A stretch of 64,000 nucleotides of DNA, taken from NCBI RefSeq assembly GCF_000194625.1, contig NC_015320.1, positions 1,658,612-1,722,611 on the forward strand, read 5' to 3'. This stretch comes from Archaeoglobus veneficus SNP6. GTDB taxonomy: Archaea > Halobacteriota > Archaeoglobi > Archaeoglobales > Archaeoglobaceae. Both the position numbers and the translations under genes were made by a program. Below are positions 1 through 8,488 of this stretch, one piece after another (the stretch's first letter is position 1; each line of letters starts with the position of its first letter). Under the pieces are notes generated by a model, which searched no databases, was not told the DNA's origin, and saw only the letters and a program-made list of their open reading frames with translations.

Positions 1-98
1 CATGCCTTGCTTGTGCCAGCCACGCTCTGCCTGGTAGACTCGATGTTGAGGTAAGGGTTATCAGGGACGGCGAGGTCGTTAGTGTTCTGAGAGCTTAA
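1..98 (+). CDS. [NiFe] hydrogenase large subunit, C-terminal end (partial)
   Basis: The frame that opens at base 3 encodes Cys-Leu-Ala-Cys-Ala-Ser-His followed by 24 residues and a TAA at 96-98. The two preceding bases (CA) fit a Pro codon. This matches the DPCxxCxxH C-terminal signature of [NiFe] hydrogenase large subunits, whose two Cys bind the Ni-Fe site. In this family the tail after the His is removed by a dedicated endopeptidase once nickel is inserted, and such a protease gene follows directly. The tail begins Ala-Leu-Pro-Gly-Arg. The subtype (F420-nonreducing or methanophenazine-like) cannot be decided from 31 residues. A T-rich stretch at 106-112 may be a weak terminator. Confidence 0.85.
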   Translation, partial: CLACASHALPGRLDVEVRVIRDGEVVSVLRA

Positions 99-208
99 TC
101 AAATCTTTTTTACTTCATTCTGTGTTTTTTCAGGCTCAGGCTATAATTCCAAGCCTTGATAAACCTATGGAAAAGAGCCTGGACGACAAGACTGAACAAA
201 GTGGTAAA

Positions 209-628
209 ATGAAAAAGCTCGTGGTTGGAATAGGAAACGCTGTACTCGGAGACGATAGTATTGGAATCAGAGTTGCCAAGGAACTTGAAAATGAGTTCGA
301 AGTTAAAGTAACCACGCCTTCAGCCCTTCTCGAGGCAATTGCTGGTTACGATAGAGTGGTGATAGTAGACGCGATAAGTGGGGCAGGGGAGATAGGAGAC
401 GTATTCGAAGTAGAATTGCCTGAAAATCCCCGCTTCACTTCGTCGCACAGCCTCGGCATTATAGAGATGCTCAGCCTCGGAAAAGTCCTCTATCCAGAAA
501 AAATGCCAAAGGAAGTAAGAATCGTCGCAATAGAGGTCGGCAGAATGCAGATAGGAGAGGGGCTGAGCGAAGAAGTCGAAAGGGCTTTGGAGAAAGCTGT
601 TGCTTTTGTCAGGGAGATTCTTTCCTGA
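209..628 (+). CDS. Hydrogenase maturation protease (HycI/FrhD family)
   Basis: A 139-residue protein beginning MKKLVVGIGNAVLGDDSIG. The GIGNxxxGDDxxG signature includes the acidic residue that senses nickel in the hydrogenase large subunit. A second acidic residue in VIVDAISG and the SSHSLG histidine motif (about residues 80-85) complete the family metal site. The enzyme cleaves the C-terminal tail of the large subunit whose end lies just upstream, so substrate and protease are neighbours. The open frame extends upstream to an ATG at 122, but the core fold starts at 209 and the extra 29 residues look unstructured, so 209 is preferred. Confidence 0.9.
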   Translation: MKKLVVGIGNAVLGDDSIGIRVAKELENEFEVKVTTPSALLEAIAGYDRVVIVDAISGAGEIGDVFEVELPENPRFTSSHSLGIIEMLSLGKVLYPEKMPKEVRIVAIEVGRMQIGEGLSEEVERALEKAVAFVREILS

Positions 629-774
629 TTCTTCCTCATTATCAGTAGATATACTGTAGCTACTCGAAATGTCGGTATCTACTTTCGATTTTATCCAATG
701 TTAATTAAGATTAACAAATCGTAAAGTCTAAATAACCTTTTGTAAAAAGCCCTTTACAAGACGGAGTGGAGAGT

Positions 775-1173
775 ATGAACCGGAAAAAGTATCTGCTGTG
801 CATAACTATCGTGACAGTAGCCGTGGGCGCCATAATTGGATGGTCTGTTTGGGCTGGAAACAGTGTTATACCAGTAATTGCAGTGGTTGCTGGAATAGCG
901 CTGCTGAAGTTATGCAAGAGCAGGGTCGAAGAGGTGGTGGAGGACGAAAGGGTACACAGAATAGGTGAAAAAGCATCCAGAAGAACTCTACAGGTTTTTG
1001 GATTGACGATTGCCGTAACAGTGGCCATTTTAATAGCATTGAGTGAAAGCGGACATGCAGAGTTTGCGCAATCTGACTTTACACTGATACACGTCTGTGC
1101 TTTGCTGGCATTCTATCTGACATTGCTGTATTTAGTATTCTACGGATACTACAGCAAAAAATACGGAGGTTAG
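775..1173 (+). CDS. DUF2178-like membrane protein
   Basis: A 132-residue integral membrane protein with two hydrophobic segments near the N-terminus (about 8-25 and 30-48), a charged loop containing EEVVEDERVHRIGEKASR, and two more C-terminal helices ending in a basic tail. The loop and topology resemble the DUF2178 family, which commonly sits beside a small XRE-type regulator, as here. A purine-rich RBS (GGAGTGGAGAG) lies just before the ATG at 775; a GTG at 766 is in frame but overlaps that RBS. Function unknown. A TATA-like AAATAA lies around 730. It forms an operon with the HTH gene 6 bases downstream. Confidence 0.75.
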   Translation: MNRKKYLLCITIVTVAVGAIIGWSVWAGNSVIPVIAVVAGIALLKLCKSRVEEVVEDERVHRIGEKASRRTLQVFGLTIAVTVAILIALSESGHAEFAQSDFTLIHVCALLAFYLTLLYLVFYGYYSKKYGG

Positions 1174-1179
1174 CAGAAT

Positions 1180-1386
1180 ATGAAAAACAAACTCAAGGTT
1201 TACAGAGCCATTCACGATTTGACTCAGGAAGAACTTGCAAAGAAGCTTGGAGTGACGAGACAGACTATAATAGCCATAGAAAAGGGAAAGTATGACCCGT
1301 CTTTAGAGCTTGCCTTCAAAATAGCAAGATTCTTCAAGGTTAAAATCGAGGATATTTTCATTTATGAAGAAGACGAACAGGATTAG
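1180..1386 (+). CDS. Small XRE-type HTH transcriptional regulator
   Basis: A 68-residue protein that is almost entirely one Cro/C1-type helix-turn-helix: LTQEELAKKLGVTRQTI is the HTH core (about residues 14-31), followed by EKGKYDPSLELAFKIARFF and a short acidic tail. The RBS GGAGGT at 1165-1170 lies inside the end of the preceding membrane-protein gene, so the two are translationally linked. Pairs of this kind usually work with the HTH protein repressing its own operon and the membrane protein acting as sensor or partner; that role is inferred. Confidence 0.88.
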   Translation: MKNKLKVYRAIHDLTQEELAKKLGVTRQTIIAIEKGKYDPSLELAFKIARFFKVKIEDIFIYEEDEQD

Positions 1387-1418
1387 CGGGTTCTGACAAC
1401 TGCCACAAACTCGGCACT

Positions 1419-2147
1419 TCAGTATGTCTTTAAAGAGGTCCTCGTTACAATCTCCGCCTTGCCATCGCCAATAGACTCATACTGTCCGATGACTATCCTC
1501 CCGCCCTTCGAGCTTTCCCCAACCCACGCTCCAGCCACTTCAGCAACTATCTCCCCACCCTCCATTGCAAAGCCGAGGGCGTTGCCTGCATTGCTAACGA
1601 TTATCGTTCCACCCTTCATCTCCATACCTACCCAGTCTCCCGCCTTTCCCGCAACGATTCTCCCGCCTTTCATCCCCTTTCCGAGATAGTTGCCGGTTGA
1701 GGATGTGAAGATTTCCCCGTCTTCCATCTCCATACCAAGGTACGTCGTTCTGCCCTCGACGAAAATTCTGCCGCCTTTCAGCCTGAATCCGATTCCAGAA
1801 GCGGAGCGGACACTAAACCTGACGGTAAAGTCTTTCATAGCCCTCAGGAATCCTGAGATAAAGAATCCAACAATTCCTCCAAAACAGGCGAGGTAGTTGT
1901 TGAAAAGAACTTCTACTCTCTCCTGTGTTAGCCTGTACTGCGATGCAAGCTCTCTCCCAAACCTGAACGCCTCCTCAAAAACCTCGTACTTCCAGCCCTG
2001 TTTATCCCTCGCCCACTCGACGTATGCGTTGGCTATCTCCCTGAGCGGGTCAGAAGTTGTGAGTTTTAGGTATCTATTGAAGGTTTTTCTCTCTTCGGGA
2101 AGCTTCAGGTCTTTCGCAAGTCTGTGGACTATTCTACCCTTTTCCAT
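1419..2147 (-). CDS. GXGXG beta-helix protein with N-terminal helical domain (copy 2)
   Basis: The first ~110 residues are predicted helical. The C-terminal half is a run of about 19-residue units of the type YLGxxMxxGxIxVxxxxG (for example YLGKGMKGGRIVAGKAGDWVG). This is the GXGXG right-handed beta-helix repeat known from glutamate synthase and formylmethanofuran dehydrogenase subunit C. No enzyme active site is visible. The start at 2147 is chosen because GGAAGAGGAAGG directly precedes it; an in-frame ATG lies at 2162. The gene overlaps the end of its paralogue by 19 bases and is last in the radical SAM/MoxR/VWA operon. The role is unknown; a scaffold for the ATPase pair or for a metalloenzyme is possible. 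Confidence 0.8.
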   Translation of the reverse strand: MEKGRIVHRLAKDLKLPEERKTFNRYLKLTTSDPLREIANAYVEWARDKQGWKYEVFEEAFRFGRELASQYRLTQERVEVLFNNYLACFGGIVGFFISGFLRAMKDFTVRFSVRSASGIGFRLKGGRIFVEGRTTYLGMEMEDGEIFTSSTGNYLGKGMKGGRIVAGKAGDWVGMEMKGGTIIVSNAGNALGFAMEGGEIVAEVAGAWVGESSKGGRIVIGQYESIGDGKAEIVTRTSLKTY

Positions 2148-2902
2148 CCTTCCTCTTCCCAAACGAATATTTCTCCACCCTTCCTTGGGCCGAAGGATGT
2201 GACATCGCCCTTTATTTTTATCACTCCACCTTCCATATCTATTCCCACGAACTGACCCGCGTTTCCAAAAACGATTATCCTGCCACCTTTCATCGAGTCG
2301 CCGAGTCTCCAGCCGACGTTGCCCTTAATCAAAATCTCTCCGCCCCTCATTCCAAAACCAACTTTATCGCCGGTATAGCCTGTAACGATGATTTTTCCGT
2401 TTTCCATCTTCTCCCCGAGGTATCCGCCCGCATATCCAGAGATTATGAGATTTCCACCAGGATGCCGGTAACCAAACCCCCATCTCAAACCAACCCTACT
2501 GTGAGCGAGCAGTCTGGGTAGTTTTGGTGACAGGCTGAGAGTTTTGTCCCGTATGATGTCGTGATACAGCCCGGAGACAAAGTACCCGAGGTAGTTCTCG
2601 TAGAACTGATGGCAGAGCAGGTCTCTGATTTCTCCCGCCCTCTTCTCAAGGACATCGTATACAGTGCTGTTCACAAACTCCTCGACTTCCCTCAGAGTTA
2701 CAGAGTACTTTCTCCTCATCTTCCTACCAAAGTCGAAACACTTCTCAGGGTTTAGCTGAAAGGCGAGCTTTATTTCCATATCAAGGTACTCATTAGCAAC
2801 CTCCACGAGCTTCTGAATGTCACATTCCTCACTTATCTCAACGGGCTGCCCATCTGGAATTCTTAGCTCTGCCCTTTCCATCAACCGGTCTATGATCCTC
2901 AT
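2129..2902 (-). CDS. GXGXG beta-helix protein with N-terminal helical domain (copy 1)
   Basis: A 257-residue paralogue of the next gene, with the same layout: an N-terminal helical domain (about 1-125), then GXGXG repeats such as YLGEKMENGKIIVTGYTG and KVGFGMRGGEILIKG. The ATG at 2902 overlaps the VWA stop as ATGA, which decides the start; an in-frame ATG at 2917 lies inside the VWA gene. Two GXGXG proteins in tandem suggest a hetero-oligomer. The family fold is well known, but beta-helix repeats fused to this helical domain and encoded with MoxR and VWA genes are not something I recognise as characterised. Confidence 0.8.
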   Translation of the reverse strand: MRIIDRLMERAELRIPDGQPVEISEECDIQKLVEVANEYLDMEIKLAFQLNPEKCFDFGRKMRRKYSVTLREVEEFVNSTVYDVLEKRAGEIRDLLCHQFYENYLGYFVSGLYHDIIRDKTLSLSPKLPRLLAHSRVGLRWGFGYRHPGGNLIISGYAGGYLGEKMENGKIIVTGYTGDKVGFGMRGGEILIKGNVGWRLGDSMKGGRIIVFGNAGQFVGIDMEGGVIKIKGDVTSFGPRKGGEIFVWEEEGWKRVE

Positions 2903-4317
2903 TCTTCCTTCCTCCACCTTATGACTATCTTCGGAATGTCTCTCTCGTCCTCGACCTCTATGAAATTTGCAGCTATGCCCTTAAGCCTTCCGCTTCTTTT
3001 TCTGAAGTCCTCAACGTCCTTTGCGTACTCCCTTATCCAGATGACGGTCAAACTTCTAAGACTGGAGAGGTACGCCACCGCTTCCTCAATGTTTTCTATC
3101 CCGGCATCGGTTATGAGTATGAAGTCGCATTCAGCGCAGTCGTACTTCTCGACGTAACTCTTCAGCTTTTCCACATCAAGTCTCGTGCCTCCACCCTGAT
3201 AGACTGCAAGAGCCTCGTAAACATCGTTTCCCCTTGAAGGTGGAACCTCTATGCTTCTGCCAGAGAAGTTTATCACGCCAACTTTCCCGCCCATGTCCAT
3301 ATAGCTCCTCGCTATCGCGAAGGCTCCTAAAACAGCGTAAGAGCATTTCTGCGGATTTTTCATGCTTCCCGAAGAATCGATTATTATTACAGCATTTCTC
3401 GCTTCGCTACTCTGTCCTTCAAACTCCTCTGCTTCATACTTCTTTGCAATCCCGGGTATAATCTTTCCGTAGCTTTCAATTGGGCTGTAGAAGTCGATTG
3501 CATCATCGAGAGAGAAATCGACGAGTTCATTCGGGTACAGTGACCCCGTTCTGGCTGAAGATTCGATGTAGACAACGTACCGCGACGCTTTATGCCTATA
3601 CCACTCTACATCTGCCCTCCTCTGCTTCCCCTCTCCGCCAGAAATACCGAGGAATTTCGAAATCTCCTCGAACTCCTCTAAGTCAACATCCTTCGCTATT
3701 TCTGCCAGCGCTCTTTCTATTTCCTGTTTAGAAAAATCGTCGAGGCTTGGATTTTCGAACGGAAGAGATATGTCCAGGTCTGAAAAGAGTTCTGCGAAAA
3801 GCTGTATGTTCGACTTAAGCTTCCTCCTGTCGAGGAAGTCGATCTTAAGCAGAACACTCAGCCTTCTTTCAAGTTCATCGCTCAGCTCGAATTTGCCAAA
3901 GTCCAAACCGGTAATCTCGCTAAAATAAGCCCTTAGCAACGCATCTGCCTCGCCTTCAACTGGCAGCTCTCTGTACGTTTCCGCAATCGCATCAAGCCCT
4001 CTGTTTACGACAAGGTCGAGGTTAGCAACGACGTCGTCGAATAGCTCCCTTATCTCGTTGCCGTTCTCGTAGTTCCTGAGCCAAAAGGATTCGAGAATTA
4101 TCGTTTTTAGATCGTAGGGATGCTTCGCCCAGTGGTTCAGAGCGTGGTGGAATGCCCCAAGCAATCCTTTCTCGCTGAATTTCCTTGCAAAGTCCCTTCC
4201 GATAACGAGCCTGTGTTTCCTCGAGAACTCGAGCTTGCAAACGTCGCCATCGGTAATGGTGAGTCCGATAGGGGGATAAAGCATGTCCTTTCTCGCTTTC
4301 TCAAAAACGTCCTGCAT
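2899..4317 (-). CDS. VWA-domain protein, MoxR partner
   Basis: A 472-residue protein. The C-terminal half is a von Willebrand A domain with a complete-looking MIDAS: D314-S-S-G-S318, a later GGGTRLD threonine, and LITDAG. The N-terminal part contains FHHALNHWAKHPYDL at about 56-70, a metallopeptidase-like helix in which the expected HExxH is HxxxNH. VWA proteins encoded next to MoxR AAA ATPases act as adaptors or metal-dependent chaperone partners in assembly of metalloenzymes and large complexes. The start is 2 bases after the ATPase stop, with GAGGGG upstream. It is co-transcribed with the ATPase and the GXGXG proteins. Confidence 0.88.
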   Translation of the reverse strand: MQDVFEKARKDMLYPPIGLTITDGDVCKLEFSRKHRLVIGRDFARKFSEKGLLGAFHHALNHWAKHPYDLKTIILESFWLRNYENGNEIRELFDDVVANLDLVVNRGLDAIAETYRELPVEGEADALLRAYFSEITGLDFGKFELSDELERRLSVLLKIDFLDRRKLKSNIQLFAELFSDLDISLPFENPSLDDFSKQEIERALAEIAKDVDLEEFEEISKFLGISGGEGKQRRADVEWYRHKASRYVVYIESSARTGSLYPNELVDFSLDDAIDFYSPIESYGKIIPGIAKKYEAEEFEGQSSEARNAVIIIDSSGSMKNPQKCSYAVLGAFAIARSYMDMGGKVGVINFSGRSIEVPPSRGNDVYEALAVYQGGGTRLDVEKLKSYVEKYDCAECDFILITDAGIENIEEAVAYLSSLRSLTVIWIREYAKDVEDFRKRSGRLKGIAANFIEVEDERDIPKIVIRWRKEE

Positions 4318-4318
4318 A

Positions 4319-5674
4319 TCAGCCCCTCGTAAGGCTCGTGAAGAAGGGATGGCCTATCTTTTCGGCTATCTGCTCGAGCCTCTCCACGTCTCCCTCCCTC
4401 AGAGCCTTATACGCAGAAATCTGGTAGTTTCTATGCTCCTCCCACCTGCGCTTAGCCTTCAGCAAGGTATCTCTTACGGCGTAAAACTCGTCGCTCGTGT
4501 CCTTTTCCACGTCTCTCACTTCGGCAAGCTTCGCATCACTCACACCACAGCGGTGCCACAGCACATATGGAAGAGCGGCAATAACATGGGCCATCGTCAC
4601 CTCTCCTTCTCCTTCAAACCAGGCGAGGGCCTTTGAGTAGACGAAGAGACTTCTTTCAGCCCTGTTGGATATGCAGTAGATGTCAGAGCATACATAGTTC
4701 GCATAATGACAGCCATCACACTTAGCGAAGTCTTTTCTTCCAAGCTGACAGTAGGCTTCCTGCGAGAGATAGTCGAGGAACAGTTCCGCATCATCTGAAA
4801 CATCTATTTTCTCAATTTCATCTCTCATCTTCTCAATCTCTTCCAACGATGGAATATGCACATTGATCCCGTCTTTCTCAAGTCTCGCCATGATTTTTTC
4901 TCTGAATTGATCCGAGACTTCCTGAACGTACTTCTCCGCTTCCTTGCCATTCAGCTCCTGAACGTGGACGATCATCTCCTCCGCAAGCTTTGCATCCCTC
5001 AGAAAGCTGTCGTCGATACCTCTTCTCACGAGACGCTTTCGAACAGGGTGGATTCTGCCTGTCTCAACTGCAACGTCAAAGCGGTCGAGAAGGGGAGGAA
5101 TGAGTTTTGTAGTGCCTATATCCTGATAGTTTATCGTTGCAAAGAAGGCTCTGCTGCCGGTTATAAGCGTTGAGCCGCGGTAGCTCCATATGTTCCTGTC
5201 AACTTCGTTAAGCAGCATACTCTGCTTGCCTGCCGGCAATCTGTTTATCTCGTCTATGATTATCGCAGGACAGAAGGGAGTAATCTTCCACTTTACAACC
5301 TCCTTTCCCTCTCTTTCAAGGGATCCGAGGTCGAGTGTGGCTTTTATCTTCTCCTCCGTCTGCTCCGGATGACCGTGGACTGTAGCAGCCTGCACGAATT
5401 CCAGCGGTACAGCCTTTACAAGGCTTGCAATCCGCTCGCTTGATGTGGTCTTTCCGCTGCCGTAATCTCCGAAGATGAGTTCCTTTCCATCGAGAATGAG
5501 CGTGAGCAAGCCAAAGAGAGCTACAGGATCGTACCTGTTTTCTCCAATCTCGAACGTCTCGTCTCCGTAGTACAGCCTCGTGCAGACGAGCTCGTAGAGC
5601 TGCTTCATCCATGCGGGATTGTCAGAAATGTAGATATTTGTTACTATAGGTTGAACTGCTATTCTGACTGCCAC
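4319..5674 (-). CDS. MoxR-like AAA+ ATPase with internal Cys cluster
   Basis: A 451-residue AAA+ protein. The Walker A is GDYGSGKTT (69-77), the Walker B IIIDEINRLP (138-147), and sensor/arginine-finger regions follow (FFATINYQDIG, LLDRFDV), typical of the MoxR group. An atypical feature is a five-Cys cluster at residues 309, 319, 322, 329 and 334 (C-x9-C-x2-C-x6-C-x4-C), which could bind zinc or an iron-sulfur cluster. Translation starts at a GTG 11 bases after the radical SAM gene. The likely role is an ATP-driven remodelling partner of the following VWA protein; the client is unknown. Confidence 0.88.
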   Translation of the reverse strand: MAVRIAVQPIVTNIYISDNPAWMKQLYELVCTRLYYGDETFEIGENRYDPVALFGLLTLILDGKELIFGDYGSGKTTSSERIASLVKAVPLEFVQAATVHGHPEQTEEKIKATLDLGSLEREGKEVVKWKITPFCPAIIIDEINRLPAGKQSMLLNEVDRNIWSYRGSTLITGSRAFFATINYQDIGTTKLIPPLLDRFDVAVETGRIHPVRKRLVRRGIDDSFLRDAKLAEEMIVHVQELNGKEAEKYVQEVSDQFREKIMARLEKDGINVHIPSLEEIEKMRDEIEKIDVSDDAELFLDYLSQEAYCQLGRKDFAKCDGCHYANYVCSDIYCISNRAERSLFVYSKALAWFEGEGEVTMAHVIAALPYVLWHRCGVSDAKLAEVRDVEKDTSDEFYAVRDTLLKAKRRWEEHRNYQISAYKALREGDVERLEQIAEKIGHPFFTSLTRG

Positions 5675-5685
5675 CCTAAGTGGAC

Positions 5686-6597
5686 TTAAGATGGAGGTCG
5701 ATAGAGGTAGAACGTTTTCCCCATGAACTCTACCTTTTCAATTCCCTCTATTGACTCAAGAATACTTAAATCGGCATCGAATTTGCGGAGCAGTTCGACA
5801 AGCTGCTCCTCCCTCATCGGATGTCTTCTCAGAACCATCATAACGGCTTCTTCAGCGGATGAGAAGCACTCAACGAAGAACTCCCCTACCTCTGGCTGTA
5901 TGATTTTTGTTACGTCGCCTATTATCGCGTTTGCCCTGAGAAGACCCATCTCATCCGCAGGCTCAATTCTGCTTGCCGGAGGCCTGATAGGAGTGAGGAT
6001 GTAAACTCCGTCCGGCTTTATTCTATTTAGGGCATCTCTTATTGAGAGCAGAGATTCTTCTCCATCGTTGAAGTTCTTTACGAGCATGACCTCGACGTAG
6101 AGCTTACCTCTGTAGGATCTGCTAAATTCCACCTGTCCGTCGATTATTTCTTCTATCTTCAGATCTCTGTGCGGTCTGTTGATCCTCCTGAATGTTCTCG
6201 TATCTGCAGCATCGAGGGATGGTATAACCACGTCTGCTTCCATCAAATCCTCTCTGACATCTTCTCTGTAGAGAAGGGAACCGTTGGTAATTACAGCTAC
6301 TGGTATATCTGTAATTTCCTTTATTTTTCTTATCAGCCACCCTATGTCCCTGCAAAGAGTGGGTTCACCTTCGCCAGCAAAGGTAATGTGGTCAGCTTCA
6401 ACGTTCTTCAATGAAAGTTCGACTTCTCTCAGAATGTCCTCTTTCGGGAAGAAGCTCCTTCTTTCATTTATTTTGCTCGTCGTCTTTCCAAGCTGGCAGT
6501 AAACGCACGAATAGTTGCACGTTTTAAACGGAATAACGTTGACTCCCAGCGATCTTCCAAGCCTCCTCGATGAGACAGGGCCGTATACGTAGTCCAC
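5686..6597 (-). CDS. Radical SAM protein with C-terminal winged-helix-like region
   Basis: A 303-residue enzyme of the COG0731-like radical SAM group. The cluster motif CNYSCVYCQLG (C-x3-C-x2-C) lies at about 28-36, and FAGEGEPTL is the SAM-binding GGE-type motif. The last ~55 residues (EEAVMMVLRRHPMREEQLVELL) resemble a winged helix. The substrate is unknown. It is the first gene of a minus-strand operon that continues with MoxR, VWA and two GXGXG genes; the 11-base gap to MoxR suggests co-transcription. A TATA-like ATATATATTC lies just upstream of the ATG on the minus strand (6614-6625), consistent with a leaderless or short-leader transcript. Confidence 0.88.
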   Translation of the reverse strand: MDYVYGPVSSRRLGRSLGVNVIPFKTCNYSCVYCQLGKTTSKINERRSFFPKEDILREVELSLKNVEADHITFAGEGEPTLCRDIGWLIRKIKEITDIPVAVITNGSLLYREDVREDLMEADVVIPSLDAADTRTFRRINRPHRDLKIEEIIDGQVEFSRSYRGKLYVEVMLVKNFNDGEESLLSIRDALNRIKPDGVYILTPIRPPASRIEPADEMGLLRANAIIGDVTKIIQPEVGEFFVECFSSAEEAVMMVLRRHPMREEQLVELLRKFDADLSILESIEGIEKVEFMGKTFYLYRPPS

Positions 6598-6689
6598 TGA
6601 AGATAGTCAAGTTGCGAATATATATTCATTATGCACTTTTAAGCAGGCAGCGGAAAAAAGTTAAATCCGCGATAGCTGACTAAAGACAA

Positions 6690-6761
6690 GCCCCCGTGGG
6701 GTAGTGGATATCCTGAGGGTCTCCGGAACCCTCGACCCGGGTTCAATTCCCGGCGGGGGCG
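6690..6761 (+). tRNA. tRNA-Arg (anticodon CCG)
   Basis: A full cloverleaf can be folded. Acceptor arms are GCCCCCG (6690-6696) and CGGGGGC (6754-6760) with discriminator G6761. The anticodon stem is AGGGT/ACCCT around the loop CTCCGGA (6721-6727), giving anticodon CCG. The T stem is CCGGG/CCCGG around TTCAATT. No intron is visible and CCA is not encoded. A TATA-like TTAAAT lies near 6661, about 28 bases upstream. Confidence 0.95.
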
Positions 6762-6973
6762 CTTTTGATCCGGTTTCAAAGCCCTATGTGACTTCCATAG
6801 TGGTGATTACACCTAAAGTTTTTCTCTTTTAAGATTATCTTCTCTTTCAAGATTATCCATGCTGGGTTTAGATTTGGAAAGTTTGTACTGAATGAACGGT
6901 GTGTTCAGTTGGATTCGTGGCTCAAAGGACCGAGACTCGTTTCGCTACGAATTTTCTTTCTAAAATATATATG

Positions 6974-8269
6974 CTACTCAAGAATTTGTTCTAACTCCAA
7001 GATAAGTAAGCGTACTGTATTCTCTCGGTAAGCCAAAACATCCAGAGCTGCGGACAGGGCTTTAGGGTCCTTAAAGTATCCTTCTGCGTCTTTCATGTTT
7101 TTCTTAAAATAATCGGCAAGCTTCTCCAGATTACTCTTCATCCATGTAAGATTGCCACGAATGCCCTCAGCTTTTGCAGTATCTCCCGTTTCTATGGCCT
7201 GATCAACCTCCTCAAGTTCAGAGATTAATTCCGTAATTGTTTCCAGCCAGTCCTTGATACCCATTCCGCATCTTTTCCGAAATGTTCGAGTAACCCACAT
7301 TTTCCTGAACATGTCAAGTTCGTTGGTTTCTCTGTTTACATCTTCCAGTATCTTCTTGAGCTCTCTGGCAAGCTCAACCGCCGATTCACTCCTGGAAACC
7401 TTTTCAGATGTCTTAGACAAATCTACACTGCCGTCTTCAGATTTTTGCTGCGATGAAAAGCTCAGTAAGCCTGCTTTGGCAAGAGGCTGGAAGGGATCGG
7501 CAATTTGACCGTGATAATCTTGTGCATTTACGATACAGTAGGCAAAGCCAGCTGCACAGTCTTCAGCAGGCATGAGCCCGTCATAGCCGGGATTTACACT
7601 TTGATCAATGAACTCCTCGTACGTCATACCGTAACGTGGCGCCAGTTCACGGGCAGCATTCCTTATTCCAGGCGTGTCCACCATTCCGGGAGCAAAGACG
7701 AATACTGATATACCTGATTCGTTACCCAGCTCAGCAGCTAAAGAAAGACCAAGTGAGCTCAGAACAGCTTTAGAGGCAGAATATGGTGCTACATATGGCA
7801 TTCCCTCATCAGAAGTAATCGTAACTATGACTCCTTCTTCTCTTTCCAGCATGCCTGGCAAAAAAGCTTTTATGGTAAGAATCGCAGCCCGCACGTTAAT
7901 CGACCAGGTCTGATCCCATTCTTCCAGCGGTAATTCCAGTATTGAACCAGTCTTTACCACAGTGGCGTTATTGATCAGTATGTCTACTTTGCCAAACTCT
8001 TCGAACACTTTGTTTGCCAGTCTTTTAATACTCTCTTCATCTCCAACATCCGTCCTGACAAATAGTGCCATGCCGCCTTCTGAACGAATTAATGCCTCGA
8101 CTTCTGCTCCGGTATCTCTAATTTCGGCGATAACAACCTTGGCACCCAGCCATGCCAGTGCTCGTGCCAGTTCTTTACCGATGCCCCGTCCCGCTCCCGT
8201 AATGACGGCAACTTTCCCGGCGAGGGCAGAAGGGGATAGGCCCATTTTTTCCATCTTTTCAACTAACAT
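6974..8269 (-). CDS. Short-chain dehydrogenase/reductase with extra C-terminal helical domain
   Basis: 431 residues, well beyond the usual ~250 of SDR enzymes. The N-terminal Rossmann domain has TGAGRGIG (NAD(P) binding), NNATVV and the catalytic YSASK. After about residue 275 the sequence turns into a charged helical region of ~150 residues (EKVSRSESAVELARELKKI and onward) with no match I recognise. AGAGG upstream of the ATG at 8269 and a TATA-like TTTATATATTTA near 8297-8308 support the start. The substrate is unknown. The gene is alone, between the tRNA and a divergent phzF-like gene. Confidence 0.85.
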   Translation of the reverse strand: MLVEKMEKMGLSPSALAGKVAVITGAGRGIGKELARALAWLGAKVVIAEIRDTGAEVEALIRSEGGMALFVRTDVGDEESIKRLANKVFEEFGKVDILINNATVVKTGSILELPLEEWDQTWSINVRAAILTIKAFLPGMLEREEGVIVTITSDEGMPYVAPYSASKAVLSSLGLSLAAELGNESGISVFVFAPGMVDTPGIRNAARELAPRYGMTYEEFIDQSVNPGYDGLMPAEDCAAGFAYCIVNAQDYHGQIADPFQPLAKAGLLSFSSQQKSEDGSVDLSKTSEKVSRSESAVELARELKKILEDVNRETNELDMFRKMWVTRTFRKRCGMGIKDWLETITELISELEEVDQAIETGDTAKAEGIRGNLTWMKSNLEKLADYFKKNMKDAEGYFKDPKALSAALDVLAYRENTVRLLILELEQILE

Positions 8270-8488
8270 TGCTAATCCTCTTAATTTCGCTTGGCTAAAT
8301 ATATAAACTTCATGGTTTTACCAACATATCGCATTAATCCCTATTGTTTGCTGTCCTTAACAGAAATTCTATCCTCGTACTTTTTTAGGAATCACAGAAA
8401 TATGGGGCTGTGTCTTTCAACGCGCTCTACTTGGTGGGATTGAATGTTTAACCAGTAAATCTTTATAATTTTCCCGTTCCATGTATTT

